A DNA stretch of 64,000 bases from the NCBI RefSeq assembly GCF_947499215.1, contig NZ_CANMNI010000002.1, positions 310,001-374,000 of the forward strand, in the 5' to 3' direction. The notes under the pieces were generated by a model. The model did no database searches, was not told the origin of the DNA, and saw only the letters and a program-made list of their open reading frames with translations. Numbering within the stretch: position 1 is the first letter of the stretch; every line of letters begins with the position of its first letter. The stretch is from an uncultured Pontibacter sp. (GTDB lineage Bacteria > Bacteroidota > Bacteroidia > Cytophagales > Hymenobacteraceae). A program made the translations under genes and the position numbers. Below are positions 1 to 9,586 of this stretch, one piece after another.

Positions 1-1761
1 CTCGTATACCGACACGTCGCTTGGCCCTAGACCAATGGAAGGCACCTTGTCTAGCGGACTGCTGATGCCGAGCCTGTGCGCATAGTCCACCACCGTCTCC
101 CAGCCAACCAGTTCCGTGAGCTGTGCCGTCACAGAGTTCACAGATTTGCCCATGGCACGGCGCAATGTCATCGGGGCGCCAGTGTACTCCCAGTCGGCAT
201 TGTTGGGCGACCAGCTCTTCTTCTCCCCTTTTTCTACATAGTTGATGGTAATGCGGGTATCCACTATCTTGTCACAAGGCGAGTAGCCATTGTCAATGGC
301 AGCCACATATACGAAGGGCTTAAAGGTAGAGCCCGGCTGGCGTCGTGCCTGTTTCACGTGGTCGTACTTAAAGTACTTGTAGTTAATACCGCCCACCCAA
401 GCTTTGATCTCACCGGAGAAGGGGTCCATGGTCATCATACCGCCGTGCAGAAAGCGCTTATAGTAGCGCAACGAGTCCAGCGGCGACATGGTCATCTTCT
501 TCTCACGCGCGTCATTCTCCCAAGTAAATACCATCATCTCACGCGGCGTGTTCAACTCTTTGTTAATCGCGGCCACATTATCACCGTGCTTTTTCTTGAG
601 GCGCCGGTAGTAGTCGGTGCGTTTGATGGTTTCTTCAATGAAGCCCGGAATCTCGCGGTTCTTCTCATCCACCCATGGGTTCTTACCCTGCCAGTGGTTG
701 TCAAAGCGGCGCTGCAAGGTACGCATCTGCTGCTCCATGGCGGCTTCGGCATGGGCCTGTATGCGCGAGTCGATGGTGGTGTATACCTTCAGGCCGTCGC
801 GGTATAGGTCGTAGCCGTTCTGCTTGCACCACTCTTTCATAAAGTCGGCCACAGCGCCCCGGAAGTAGGTTGCCGGTCCGTCGTAATGGTTTTCTACCTT
901 GTACTCCAGCTCCAACGGCAACTGGCTCAGCGAGTCTGCCTCGGCCTGCGTGAGGAAGTCATACTTGGCCATCTGGCCCAGCACCGTGTTACGGCGGCGG
1001 GTGGAATTCTCCGGGTTAAAGCGAGGGCTGTAGTAAGTCGGCGCCTTCAGCAAACCCACCAGCACGGCGGCCTGTTCCGTCTTTAGACTATCCGGTGAGG
1101 TGTTGAAGAAAGTTTTGGAGGCCACCTGTATACCGAAGGAGTTACTGCCGAAGTCCACCGTGTTAAGGTACATGGCCAGAATCTCCTCCTTGGTATAGCG
1201 CTGCTCCAGCTTGATGGCCGTAAGCCACTCTTTGGTTTTGGAAATGATTATGTTCAGAGCCGGAATGTGCCCCAGCACACCTTTCGAATCATCGGTTCGG
1301 GTCTTGTAGAGGTTTTTGGCCAGCTGCTGTGTGATCGTGCTGCCTCCTCGGCTCTCACCGCGCAGGTTGTCGTACACGGCACCGAAAATAGCAGCAGGGT
1401 CTATACCTGAATGCTCATAAAAACGAATGTCTTCCGTGGCAACCAGTGCCTTGATAAGCGTAGGCGACATTTGCTTGTAGCTGACCGGACTGCGGTTTTC
1501 GCGGAAGTACTTGCCAATCAGGTTGCCGTCGGCAGTATACAACTCCGAGGCTTGGTCGCTGCGCGGGTTCTCCAGTCGGTCGAGGCTTGGGGAGGACCCG
1601 AAGAGGTAGAAGAAGTTATACTCCACGCTCACGAGGTAACCCGTCACCACCATCAGTCCCAACAGGAACAGCTTCCACGTAAAGCCAATGATACTTCCGT
1701 ATACCGACTTCCTTTTCTGGACAGGTTCTTTTACTTTCTCTTTTTCTTGCTCTTGCAGCAT
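1..1761 (-). CDS. mrcA: Bifunctional penicillin-binding protein 1A (partial)
   Basis: Class A penicillin-binding protein that polymerises and cross-links peptidoglycan on the outer face of the inner membrane. I translated the minus strand from the ATG at 1761; the frame stays open for 587 codons to the window edge, so the C-terminus is missing. A short charged cytoplasmic tail is followed by one membrane segment (about residues 22-42). The glycosyltransferase (GT51) domain shows ATEDIRFYEHSGID near residue 107 and GGSTITQQLAKN near 132. The transpeptidase domain shows the SxxK motif in QPGSTFKPFVY near 478 and an SVN motif further on; the KTG motif would lie beyond the edge. It is divergent from the small gene at 1945. 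The long plus-strand open frame opposite it is a shadow. Confidence 0.95.
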   Translation of the reverse strand, partial: MLQEQEKEKVKEPVQKRKSVYGSIIGFTWKLFLLGLMVVTGYLVSVEYNFFYLFGSSPSLDRLENPRSDQASELYTADGNLIGKYFRENRSPVSYKQMSPTLIKALVATEDIRFYEHSGIDPAAIFGAVYDNLRGESRGGSTITQQLAKNLYKTRTDDSKGVLGHIPALNIIISKTKEWLTAIKLEQRYTKEEILAMYLNTVDFGSNSFGIQVASKTFFNTSPDSLKTEQAAVLVGLLKAPTYYSPRFNPENSTRRRNTVLGQMAKYDFLTQAEADSLSQLPLELEYKVENHYDGPATYFRGAVADFMKEWCKQNGYDLYRDGLKVYTTIDSRIQAHAEAAMEQQMRTLQRRFDNHWQGKNPWVDEKNREIPGFIEETIKRTDYYRRLKKKHGDNVAAINKELNTPREMMVFTWENDAREKKMTMSPLDSLRYYKRFLHGGMMTMDPFSGEIKAWVGGINYKYFKYDHVKQARRQPGSTFKPFVYVAAIDNGYSPCDKIVDTRITINYVEKGEKKSWSPNNADWEYTGAPMTLRRAMGKSVNSVTAQLTELVGWETVVDYAHRLGISSPLDKVPSIGLGPSDVSVYE

Positions 1762-1914
1762 GTTTGTCTTCTCAGGGCGGAGGGCCCTTTATTTCAAGTC
1801 CGCTTCTCTCTAAACTACTGCAAATATACCTTTTGTGTACAAATACTTTCTGAGAAACGCATAAAACTTAGCCAGCGGTATACATTAGCTGTCATAACTT
1901 TGGTGCTGGCTGGT

Positions 1915-1922
1915 TATCTTTG
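1915..1922 (+). promoter_or_regulatory. Bacteroidota -7 promoter element
   Basis: TATCTTTG matches the TAnnTTTG element of the Bacteroidota primary sigma factor. It lies 22 bases before the ATG at 1945, which would leave a short leader and supports that ATG over upstream starts in the same open frame. I could not find a -33 TTG at the usual spacing. Confidence 0.5.
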
Positions 1923-1944
1923 CCTTGAATTACCCGATACACCC

Positions 1945-2454
1945 ATGCAACAGCCATTACAGGCAGCTTTCGAGAAGATAAAAGGCCTGCCGCTCACCAA
2001 AACCACCCGCAACGAACTAGTGCAGTACTTCCACTTTGGTAAAACCAGCTATACTACCTCGCAAGGACTTATACTGGATGTAGGTGCCTATACACTCGCC
2101 GTGAACTGCCCGTGGACCTTCGAGTTGTCCAAAGGCGAGACCATTAAGCACAGTGAAGTCTTTATGCGCAAGCGCGAGCCCGGCCTACCATCGCCCAAGT
2201 TCGACTGGAAAATACCGGGCGCCAACCTACGCGACCAGCGCCTGCAAGGTGTAGTTATCAGTAGTCAGGCATTGGCTATTGAAAGTGTGGAGATAAAAGA
2301 CGCCTACGGTGTGGCGTTGACATTCGTGAACGGCGACCGCCTTGTGCTGGCGCCAGACCTCGGCAAACCGCAGGAGGAGTATTGGCAGCTGTTCAGCAAC
2401 ACCGGTGATAATTTCAGCATCGGTGCCGGGGCAGCGGGTATTGTGCAGAAGTAG
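1945..2454 (+). CDS. Hypothetical protein, 169 aa
   Basis: I do not recognise this protein. The open frame extends far upstream opposite the penicillin-binding protein, but the ATG at 1945 follows a promoter-like element and begins MQQPLQAAFEKIKGLPL, so I take it as the start. There is no signal peptide or membrane segment, so it is probably cytoplasmic. The sequence is mixed alpha/beta with many aromatic and charged residues (QYFHFGKTSYTT, CPWTFELSKGE, FDWKIPGANLRDQR). It is followed after 25 bases by the YciI-like gene and may be co-transcribed with it. Function unknown. Confidence 0.7.
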   Translation: MQQPLQAAFEKIKGLPLTKTTRNELVQYFHFGKTSYTTSQGLILDVGAYTLAVNCPWTFELSKGETIKHSEVFMRKREPGLPSPKFDWKIPGANLRDQRLQGVVISSQALAIESVEIKDAYGVALTFVNGDRLVLAPDLGKPQEEYWQLFSNTGDNFSIGAGAAGIVQK

Positions 2455-2479
2455 CAGGAAATTCTATACCTTTATCACC

Positions 2480-2941
2480 ATGAAAAAACTGCTTCAAACC
2501 ACAGGTATAGCCTTGGCTCTAGGTCTTTGCTTCAACTTGAATACGCAAGCCCAGTCCAAAGCCAAGCCGGCTGCTAAGAAAGCCCCTGCTACCAAAGCGC
2601 AGGCAGCGCCTAAGCAGCAAGAGCTAACCGACATGAGCCAGATGAAGACCTATTACATGGCGCTGCTTAAAAAAGGTCCTTACCAGCCTACCGACACCGC
2701 CGAGGTGAACAGCATACAGCGCGGACACATGGCACACATCCGTAAGATGGCCGCAGATGGTAAACTGGTCATGGCTGGGCCTTTCCTAGACAATGGCGAC
2801 CTGCGTGGCATCTTCATATTTGACGTGGCCACCTTGGAGGAAGCTCAAGCCCTGACCCAAGCCGACCCTGCTGTGAAAGCCGGCAAACTGATCATGGAGC
2901 TGCACCCTTGGATGAGCCAGCGCGGCACCACCCTCCCCTAG
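2480..2941 (+). CDS. Exported YciI-related protein
   Basis: A 153-residue protein starting MKKLLQTTGIALALGL, a typical signal peptide ending near TQAQ. A short Ala/Lys/Pro-rich linker follows (about residues 25-48). The rest matches the YCII-related ferredoxin-like fold: KTYYMALLKKGP, then HMAHIRKMAADGKLVMAGPF, then GIFIFDV and a terminal ELHPW. Cytoplasmic YciI relatives are small dimeric proteins, and an exported version is common in Bacteroidota; its substrate is unknown. The ATG at 2480 is chosen because the longer open frame upstream has no start that keeps the signal peptide N-terminal. Confidence 0.85.
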   Translation: MKKLLQTTGIALALGLCFNLNTQAQSKAKPAAKKAPATKAQAAPKQQELTDMSQMKTYYMALLKKGPYQPTDTAEVNSIQRGHMAHIRKMAADGKLVMAGPFLDNGDLRGIFIFDVATLEEAQALTQADPAVKAGKLIMELHPWMSQRGTTLP

Positions 2942-2992
2942 TAACTTTTAAATGACCGGGGCAGTATGCGATGATAACAAACGCTGCCTCCC

Positions 2993-3811
2993 TTGAACAT
3001 ACGCCTGCAACTTTTCGAGTTCGAAGACCAGCCTTGGTTTCCGCACATCTTCCGGCAGGGCATGCTCGACTTCCTGCGCTTCATGATCTCGAAACTGGGC
3101 GCCTATGGCCCTGCCATACCTTTGCTGGAGGAACTGCTACGCCGTAGCGGACAGACGCACTTCACAGATCTCTGTTCTGGTGCGGGTGGCGGCATAGAAG
3201 GTATACGCGAGGCTTTGAGTAAGCGCATGGGTGAACCCGTAGAAGTCACTCTCACTGATTTATACCCCAACATCGGCGCTTATGAGTACTTGCAAACCCA
3301 ATCCGACGGCCTGATCGATTTTATAGCTTCTCCAGTCGACGCTACCAAAGTGCCACCACAGATACAGGGTGTGCGTACTATTTTCTCCTCTTTCCACCAT
3401 TTCCGTCCGCGGCAAGCGGTAGCCATTCTGCAGGACGCCGCAGACAAGCAGGCACCCATCGGCATATTTGAGGGCAGCGGCAAAAGCTGGCTGGAACTAG
3501 TGTTCTTTCTGCTTACTTTCCCTATTATTATTCTGGTCGTAACACCTTTTATCAGGCCGTTCAAACTCAGTCGTCTGTTTTTCACGTACCTTATACCTGT
3601 TATTCCGTTGGGTATACTTTGGGACGGAGCCGTATCTCTTTTTAGGATTTACAACCCGCAAATGCTGCAGCAGCTCGTGGCACAGGTACACACACCACCC
3701 GGCTACACGTGGCGCAGCGGTAAAGTAGGCAGCGGACTGGGGAAGCAGGTCATTTATTTGGTGGGGTATCCGGATACAGTAAGCAGAAACCAGTATACAA
3801 TTAACAGATAA
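2993..3811 (+). CDS. Membrane-associated class I SAM methyltransferase-like protein
   Basis: 272 residues from a TTG codon at 2993; the two ATGs just upstream are out of frame or run into a stop. The segment FTDLCSGAGGGIEGIREAL (about residues 58-77) looks like the glycine-rich SAM loop of class I methyltransferases, followed by VTLTDLYPN, where an acidic residue would bind the ribose. After GIFEGSGKSW come two hydrophobic stretches (about 163-185 and 195-215), which would tether it to the membrane; the C-terminal part returns to soluble sequence. The prenyltransferase-like gene follows 12 bases later, suggesting a small lipid or quinone modification operon. The exact methyl acceptor cannot be told. 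Confidence 0.65.
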   Translation: MNIRLQLFEFEDQPWFPHIFRQGMLDFLRFMISKLGAYGPAIPLLEELLRRSGQTHFTDLCSGAGGGIEGIREALSKRMGEPVEVTLTDLYPNIGAYEYLQTQSDGLIDFIASPVDATKVPPQIQGVRTIFSSFHHFRPRQAVAILQDAADKQAPIGIFEGSGKSWLELVFFLLTFPIIILVVTPFIRPFKLSRLFFTYLIPVIPLGILWDGAVSLFRIYNPQMLQQLVAQVHTPPGYTWRSGKVGSGLGKQVIYLVGYPDTVSRNQYTINR

Positions 3812-3823
3812 AAACGAGCTAGC

Positions 3824-4729
3824 TTGAGACCAGTCACTATACCTGTGAGCCAAAAGTACAGCAGCGCACTCACGCTCATGCGGATTCCGTTTTCGGTCTA
3901 CCTGATGCCTGTCTTTTGGTTTGCATTGAGCGTGGCGGATGGCTATACCTTACTGCGTGCCGCAGGGGTTTTTCTAATTCTGCACTTGCTCTTGTACCCT
4001 GCCAGCAACGGGTATAACTCCTACCACGACCGCGACGAGGGAAGCATTGGAGGCTTGAAGCGACCTCCGCAGGTCACCCAAGAGCTTTTCCATCTGGTAT
4101 TGCTGTTCGATGTGATGGCCGTGCTGACAAGCTTTTTTCTGTCTCCCCTGTTTGCCCTCCTAGTGGCGTTATACCTTCTGGTTTCGAAGGCTTATAGCGA
4201 CAAAACCATCCGCCTCAAAAAGTACCCAATCATTAGCACGCTGGTGGTCACGGTTTTTCAGGGTGGGTTCACGTTTTTGATGGTGCAGGTAGGCGCCGGT
4301 CTGGACCTGCAGCGAGTATTGCAATTCCCGAACATGTGGTTCGCTTTAGTGAGTACGCTTTTCCTCTGTGGCTCCTACCCGCTTACTCAAATTTATCAGC
4401 ACCAAGAAGACAGCCAGCGGGGCGACAAAACACTAAGCTTGATGCTAGGTATACGCGGGACCTTTCTATTTGCAGGTATGAGTCTGGCCCTTGGCGCAGC
4501 GCTTTTGATCGGACTATACCTAGCCATTGGCCAATTTCTGAACGTGCTCATCTTTTTGCTTTGCACCGCTCCTATTTCCCTCTTTTTTGGGCGTTGGGTG
4601 ATCAAGTCATGGCGTAAACCAGAGGAAGTTAACTATGAGAATACCATGCGCATGAACAAAATATCCTCACTTTGCATCAGTCTTGCTTTCATCCTCATGC
4701 TTGCCCTACGCACTGTTTTCACCTCCTAA
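3824..4729 (+). CDS. UbiA-family prenyltransferase-like membrane protein
   Basis: 301 residues with about eight hydrophobic helices. The family signature is visible: NGYNSYHDRDEG near residue 64-75 corresponds to the NDxxDxxxD site that holds Mg-prenyl diphosphate, and YSDKTIRLKKYPI near 126-138 is a degenerate second aspartate motif. UbiA enzymes transfer isoprenyl chains to aromatic or other acceptors in the inner membrane; this one is not clearly UbiA, MenA or CyoE. The TTG at 3824 is used; an internal ATG giving MRIPFSVYLMP is the alternative and leaves the domain intact. It follows the methyltransferase-like gene by 12 bases, so the two are probably one operon. Confidence 0.75.
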   Translation: MRPVTIPVSQKYSSALTLMRIPFSVYLMPVFWFALSVADGYTLLRAAGVFLILHLLLYPASNGYNSYHDRDEGSIGGLKRPPQVTQELFHLVLLFDVMAVLTSFFLSPLFALLVALYLLVSKAYSDKTIRLKKYPIISTLVVTVFQGGFTFLMVQVGAGLDLQRVLQFPNMWFALVSTLFLCGSYPLTQIYQHQEDSQRGDKTLSLMLGIRGTFLFAGMSLALGAALLIGLYLAIGQFLNVLIFLLCTAPISLFFGRWVIKSWRKPEEVNYENTMRMNKISSLCISLAFILMLALRTVFTS

Positions 4730-4798
4730 AAAGCCAAGAAGCTGCAACGCTAAAACTACATAGCCGGATTTCGTATAACACCCAAAAACCGAAATGCC

Positions 4799-5272
4799 AT
4801 GAAACTCCTCTACGCCGTTATTGGTGGCTTGGCCGCTACCGCCGCCATGACCGCCTTCCTGTACCTGCTCTCCCTGTTCACGCATCGTGTTATGAAGGTG
4901 ATAAAAATCCTCGGCACTATGCTCACCAACCGAACCCATCCAGACGGCTCCTTGTCTGATGCGGTCAGCACGAAGGTATACGGTACGGTGGCCAACTATT
5001 TAGTCGGGATTATATTTGCGCTCTTCTACATCGCGCTGTGGCATTCTGGGGTTGGGCTGATTAACGCTTCGTGGGGCTTCCTGTTCGGATTGGCACACGG
5101 ACTGACGGCGATGTTTATATGGTATCTTTTCTTCTTAGTACACCCCCGTCCACCCCTAATCGCACTGCGCACCTATCTGGTCACGCTCATCTTTGCACAT
5201 ATCGTCTATGGCATCGTGCTAACCTATACCGTGTACCTGCTCGCTCACCCTGAGTATTCGTTTTGGAGTTGA
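4799..5272 (+). CDS. Hypothetical multi-pass membrane protein, 157 aa
   Basis: Starts MKLLYAVIGGLAATAAMTAF and has about four hydrophobic helices (residues 5-25, 62-82, 88-112, 122-145). The first helix is rich in small residues, as in packing-driven membrane bundles. The stretch between helices one and two is soluble and polar (NRTHPDGSLSDAVST). I do not recognise the family with confidence. It lies 69 bases after the UbiA-like gene on the same strand and before a bidirectional terminator, so it could be the last gene of that transcript. Confidence 0.7.
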   Translation: MKLLYAVIGGLAATAAMTAFLYLLSLFTHRVMKVIKILGTMLTNRTHPDGSLSDAVSTKVYGTVANYLVGIIFALFYIALWHSGVGLINASWGFLFGLAHGLTAMFIWYLFFLVHPRPPLIALRTYLVTLIFAHIVYGIVLTYTVYLLAHPEYSFWS

Positions 5273-5275
5273 GTT

Positions 5276-5437
5276 AAATGGTTGATTGCCGATTATTAAT
5301 TGTTGCTGTGCATGATTTCAAATGATTTGGTTTGCCCCTTTTCTATGGTGAAGGCTGTACTAAACCATTAGATTCTTAATACTTAGTTAATCGGCAACTA
5401 ACAATTCAACCATCAAGCAATTTGACCCTCAAGCAAT
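5276..5437. repeat. MITE-like intergenic element with imperfect inverted ends
   Basis: The left arm (5276-5305) contains GGTTGATTGCCGATTA and the right arm (5388-5413) contains TAATCGGCAA followed by TTCAACCAT, which is the imperfect reverse complement of the left. About 80 bases lie between. A similar arrangement with related words recurs at 16311-16466. No coding potential is evident. Confidence 0.45.
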
Positions 5438-5440
5438 AAA

Positions 5441-5480
5441 AAAACCGGCCCCACCACTTTGCAGCAATGGGGCCGGTTTT
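5441..5480. terminator. Bidirectional hairpin terminator
   Basis: AAAACCGGCCCCA and TGGGGCCGGTTTT form a perfect 13-base stem around a 14-base loop, with A and T runs on either side. It sits just past the end of rho (minus strand) and downstream of the plus-strand membrane protein. Confidence 0.9.
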
Positions 5481-5500
5481 ATATGGTTGAAGGTTTACCC

Positions 5501-7306
5501 TTATCCGTTCATCGAGATCAGGAACTCTTCGTTACTCTTCGTTCCTACCATTCTGTCTTTCAGGAATTCCATGGCTTCCACAGAGTTCATATCAGACATG
5601 AATTTGCGCAGTATCCAGATACGGTTGAGCTCGTCTCTGTCCATGAGCAGGTCCTCGCGGCGGGTACCTGAAGCAGGCACGTCGATAGCCGGGTAGATTC
5701 TGCGGTTGGCCAGTTTGCGGTCCAGCTGCAGTTCCATGTTACCGGTACCTTTAAATTCTTCGAAGATCACCTCGTCCATCTTAGAACCAGTATCGATCAG
5801 GGCTGTGGCGATGATGGTCAGGGAACCACCGTTCTCCACGTTACGGGCCGCACCGAAGAAACGCTTCGGCTTGTGCAGTGCGTTGGCATCCACACCACCT
5901 GAGAGAATCTTGCCAGAAGAAGGCACCACGGTATTGTAAGCACGGGCCAGACGTGTGATAGAGTCCAACAGAATGACCACATCGTGACCGCACTCTACCA
6001 TACGCTTGGCTTTGTCCAGCACAATGCTCGACACCTTCACGTGGCGATCGGCTGTTTCGTCAAACGTAGAAGAAATTACCTCTGCTCTCACGCTGCGGGC
6101 CATGTCAGTTACTTCTTCCGGACGTTCGTCGATCAATAGAATCATCAGGTATACCTCCGGGTGGTTTTCAGAGATGGCGTTGGCGATCTCTTTCAGCAAT
6201 ACGGTTTTACCTGTCTTTGGCTGCGCCACGATCATACCACGCTGACCTTTACCAATTGGGGCAAAAAGGTCAAGGATACGCGTCGAAAGCATGCTTGGCT
6301 TAGTGGTCAGTTTCAAACGCTCTTCCGGGAAAAGCGGTGTGAGGTGTTGGAAAGGTATGCGGTCACGAATCTCTTCTGTCGTGCGGCCGTTTACTGTCTC
6401 CACTTTTAATAGGGCAAAATACTTCTCGCCTTCCTTCGGCGGACGGATCTGGCCTTTCACGGTATCACCGGTCTTCAAACCGAAAAGTTTGATCTGCGAT
6501 GGCGATACATATATATCATCCGGAGAAGCTAAATAGTTGTAGTGCGTAGAGCGAAGGAAGCCATAGCCATCCTGCATCAGTTCCAACACACCTTCATTTA
6601 GGATTATTCCGTCAAATTCTCTAAAATTATTGCTACTCGCAGCCGCTTGCTGCTGTCCACGACGCTGAAAATTGTCACCACCACGGTTCTGATCGCTGCG
6701 TGCGTCGCTGCGGTTGCCAACCTCCGGGCGAGACTCTCTTGGCTCGTTGCGTTGCTCTCTCGGCTCTGGACGGTTATCCGTTCTTTCAGTTCGTTCAGGG
6801 CGCTGCTGCTCTATTCGCTCAGGTCTTTCGGCACGCGTGTCTGCGCGATCAGCGCGCTCTACACGCTGCTCGTGGCGTTGTTCACGTGGGGCACTACCAT
6901 CACCGCGGTTATCACGACGCACAGGTGCGCGCTCGCGCTGTGTGCTTTGCGGACCATGATCTTTGGCTGGCGCAGCTTGTTGCACTAAAGTTGGGGCGGC
7001 TTGTTCGCGGCGTGCAGCTTCACGCGCTGGTTTTCTCTCTGCTGGTGCGGCTTCAGCAACTGGGGCCTGCTCTTCAATCTTAGTAATTGTGTTTTCAGTA
7101 GCTTCGGTTTCGTCAGTAGCGGCAGGACGAGGGGAGGATTTTACTTTTTTCGGTAATTTTTCGGGAGGGGTAACTGCTTGTTGATCAAGGATTTTGTAGA
7201 CTAGGTCTTGCTTGCTCAATTTCTTGAAATTCTTAACGCCTAGGTCCTCCGCAATTTCCTTGAGTTCTGAAAGAAGCCGATCTTTCAATTCTTCAATTTT
7301 ATACAT
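5501..7306 (-). CDS. rho: Transcription termination factor Rho
   Basis: 601-residue hexameric RNA helicase that terminates transcription. Residues 1-45 are the Rho N-terminal helical domain ([20 protein letters not shown]). A long disordered insertion (about 46-225), dense in Arg, Glu, Gln and Pro, is typical of Bacteroidota Rho and is the reason it exceeds the E. coli length of 419. The cold-shock-like RNA-binding domain follows (about 230-310, [14 protein letters not shown]). The Walker A motif is QPKTGKT (about 365) and the Walker B is [16 protein letters not shown] (about 445), with the Q- and R-loop region after it. It is a single-gene unit ended by a strong terminator. Confidence 0.98.
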   Translation of the reverse strand: MYKIEELKDRLLSELKEIAEDLGVKNFKKLSKQDLVYKILDQQAVTPPEKLPKKVKSSPRPAATDETEATENTITKIEEQAPVAEAAPAERKPAREAARREQAAPTLVQQAAPAKDHGPQSTQRERAPVRRDNRGDGSAPREQRHEQRVERADRADTRAERPERIEQQRPERTERTDNRPEPREQRNEPRESRPEVGNRSDARSDQNRGGDNFQRRGQQQAAASSNNFREFDGIILNEGVLELMQDGYGFLRSTHYNYLASPDDIYVSPSQIKLFGLKTGDTVKGQIRPPKEGEKYFALLKVETVNGRTTEEIRDRIPFQHLTPLFPEERLKLTTKPSMLSTRILDLFAPIGKGQRGMIVAQPKTGKTVLLKEIANAISENHPEVYLMILLIDERPEEVTDMARSVRAEVISSTFDETADRHVKVSSIVLDKAKRMVECGHDVVILLDSITRLARAYNTVVPSSGKILSGGVDANALHKPKRFFGAARNVENGGSLTIIATALIDTGSKMDEVIFEEFKGTGNMELQLDRKLANRRIYPAIDVPASGTRREDLLMDRDELNRIWILRKFMSDMNSVEAMEFLKDRMVGTKSNEEFLISMNG

Positions 7307-7558
7307 AAATATGGTGTGGTAGTTAAATTAACATGCTAGGCACGCTTGTGCGAACGCAGCGAGAGCTTCAATTATAATTCGGAAAATGAATGAATGCGAT
7401 AGAGTTTTTGTGAGGCACAGGAAAGGGCCTTCCATAAATTGCACTGCAATGTTATTGTAATGCTTATTAATTAACAAATATTAGCGGAGTTTTTGTTGAA
7501 AATGTTTCAGATTTTCCTTAAAAGATTTCGTAAATGCCGCATACAACCTAAAAAAGTA

Positions 7559-7566
7559 TATTTTTG
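7559..7566 (+). promoter_or_regulatory. Bacteroidota -7 promoter element for serS
   Basis: TATTTTTG matches TAnnTTTG and lies 23 bases before the serS ATG at 7589. No convincing -33 TTG was found. Confidence 0.45.
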
Positions 7567-7588
7567 CAGCACTACATAACCCCAAACT

Positions 7589-8863
7589 ATGCTACAGCTA
7601 AACGTTTTAAGAGAGCAGACAGACCTGGTAGTGGCTGGATTGAACAAGAAAAACTACAAAAACGCAGCCCAAGAAGTTGCCGCCATTGTAGAGTTGGACC
7701 AGCAGCGCCGGCAGATACAGAGTACGCACGACGAACTACAGGCCCGGGCCAATGCCATTTCCAAAGAGATCGGTATACTGATGAAAAGCGGCGACCGTGA
7801 AAAGGCGGAGGCGTCCAAAGCAGAGACATCAGAGCTGAAGCAGCAGACCAAATCGCTGGCTGACCAGCTTTCTGCCATCGAGGAGCAAATACAACAAGCA
7901 CTATACAAGTTGCCTAACCTTCCGCACACAAGTGTTCCTGAAGGTAGAACAGCGGAAGACAACGAAGTAGTTCTCCAGCACGGTGAAATTCCGCAATTGC
8001 ACGAGGGAGCACAACCGCATTGGGAGCTTATTCAGAAGTACGACATCATCGACTTTGAGCTTGGCAACAAGATTTCTGGCGCCGGTTTTCCTGTGTATAA
8101 GAAGCAGGGAGCCCGCCTGCAGCGTGCGCTGATCAACTTCTTCTTAGACGAGGCCATGAAAGCCGGTTACATGGAAGTGCAGCCGCCTATTTTGGTAAAC
8201 GAAGCTTCTGGCTACGGCACAGGCCAGCTACCTGACAAGGATGGCCAGATGTACCATGCCAAAGAGGATAACCTATACCTGATCCCGACGGCCGAGGTGC
8301 CGATCACCAATATTTACCGTGACGTGATTGTGCCGGTGGAGCAGCTTCCGATCAAGAACGCGGGCCATACCCCGTGCTTTAGAAGAGAAGCGGGTTCATG
8401 GGGTGCCGATGTGCGCGGCCTCAACCGTTTGCACCAGTTCGATAAGGTAGAGATCGTGCAGATCACCCTGCCGGAGAAGTCTTATGAGGCGCTGGAGGAG
8501 ATGAGCAGCTACATCCAAGGCCTGCTGCAGAAACTGGAGCTGCCCTACCGGGTGCTGCGTCTTTGCGGCGGTGACATGGGCTTCACCTCTGCCCTGACCT
8601 ACGATATGGAAGTATACTCTACTGCCCAGAATCGCTGGCTGGAGGTAAGCTCCGCCTCTAACTTTGAGACCTACCAGTCTAACCGCCTGAAGCTGCGCTA
8701 CAAAACAGAGTCTGGCAAAACACAGCTGCTACACACCCTAAACGGTAGTGCTTTGGCCCTGCCGCGCATTGTAGCTGCCATCTTAGAGAACAACCAGACT
8801 CCAGACGGCATCAACATGCCGAAGGTGCTGCACCCATACCTTGGGTTTGAGAAGATTGGTTAG
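7589..8863 (+). CDS. serS: Seryl-tRNA synthetase
   Basis: 424 residues, the usual length for the bacterial enzyme, which charges tRNA-Ser (and tRNA-Sec) in the cytoplasm. The N-terminal long-arm coiled coil covers about residues 30-105 and the class II core follows: motif 1 around GARLQRALINFFLDEA, motif 2 FRREAGSWGADVRGLNRLHQFDKVE split by the tRNA-acceptor loop, and motif 3 NGSALALPRIVAAILEN near the C-terminus. The ATG at 7589 sits just behind a promoter-like element. It is monocistronic and closed by a hairpin terminator. Confidence 0.98.
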   Translation: MLQLNVLREQTDLVVAGLNKKNYKNAAQEVAAIVELDQQRRQIQSTHDELQARANAISKEIGILMKSGDREKAEASKAETSELKQQTKSLADQLSAIEEQIQQALYKLPNLPHTSVPEGRTAEDNEVVLQHGEIPQLHEGAQPHWELIQKYDIIDFELGNKISGAGFPVYKKQGARLQRALINFFLDEAMKAGYMEVQPPILVNEASGYGTGQLPDKDGQMYHAKEDNLYLIPTAEVPITNIYRDVIVPVEQLPIKNAGHTPCFRREAGSWGADVRGLNRLHQFDKVEIVQITLPEKSYEALEEMSSYIQGLLQKLELPYRVLRLCGGDMGFTSALTYDMEVYSTAQNRWLEVSSASNFETYQSNRLKLRYKTESGKTQLLHTLNGSALALPRIVAAILENNQTPDGINMPKVLHPYLGFEKIG

Positions 8864-8892
8864 GATTTGAAAATGTCTATACCTAATTAAAC

Positions 8893-8928
8893 AAAAGCGC
8901 CACTGAGTAATTTCAGTGGCGCTTTTTT
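8893..8928 (+). terminator. serS terminator
   Basis: AAAAGCGCCACTGA pairs with TCAGTGGCGCTTTT around a short loop and runs into T6, 30 bases after the serS stop. Confidence 0.92.
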
Positions 8929-9051
8929 GGATGCATACCTTGGGTTATAACAATGTCACGTGTATGTCGATATAGAAGACAGGTAAGGAGAGAGAACGTA
9001 TTCTTTTTGCATCTCCACATCTTCTAATTTCTAAATTTTCAAATCCAAAAA

Positions 9052-9471
9052 TCAACCAAACTGCTCCAGAAATTGCTGGTAGTGGTTCTTTAGCTTGTAC
9101 TTTTTCAGCGTCTCATTTTTGGCTTTGGTTATATCTGCTTCAGTCAGTTCCTGCTGCTCTAGCAGTTTTCGCAGTGGCTTTTGTTCCTCATCCACAGCAG
9201 CGTTCAGCGTGATGCGCTCATAGGCTATTAGAAACTCTTTTGACAGGGCCAGTTTGTTCTTTTGCACCAACACAAAGCCCACTGACACCAGTTTCTCCAA
9301 ACCCTGCTCCAGCTCCTGCAGCGACAGCACGGTCCCGTCCAAGGCGTCGCCCATTAGTAGCACATCCTGCAGCGTGGCACCGCCTTCACCGCCTGTGGCC
9401 AGCAAGAGGGCATCGAGCAATTGCTCATCGGCAGGTTGCCAAGTCAGATTCATTTTGGACATCTCGATCAA
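9052..9471 (-). CDS. Hypothetical protein, 139 aa
   Basis: I do not recognise a named family. The protein is acidic and mostly helical, with no signal peptide or membrane segment. The first two thirds (LLDALLLATGGEGGATLQDVLLMGDALDG, then SLQELEQGLEKLVSVGFVLVQKNKLALSK) read like a winged-helix arrangement with a two-strand wing, and the end is a charged helix (ETLKKYKLKNHYQQFLEQFG). The start is uncertain: methionines at residues 1, 4 and 7 are all possible. It is divergent from the TraB-like gene. A DNA-binding role is inference only. Confidence 0.65.
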   Translation of the reverse strand: MIEMSKMNLTWQPADEQLLDALLLATGGEGGATLQDVLLMGDALDGTVLSLQELEQGLEKLVSVGFVLVQKNKLALSKEFLIAYERITLNAAVDEEQKPLRKLLEQQELTEADITKAKNETLKKYKLKNHYQQFLEQFG

Positions 9472-9586
9472 TTTTATGAATAATTAAGCCATCCGATTCG
9501 GATACATCAGCCGAAGGGCGTATTTTGCATACAAAAATAGCCTATCCTGTCCAATCTTAAACATCCTTTACCACAACTTATCAGCA

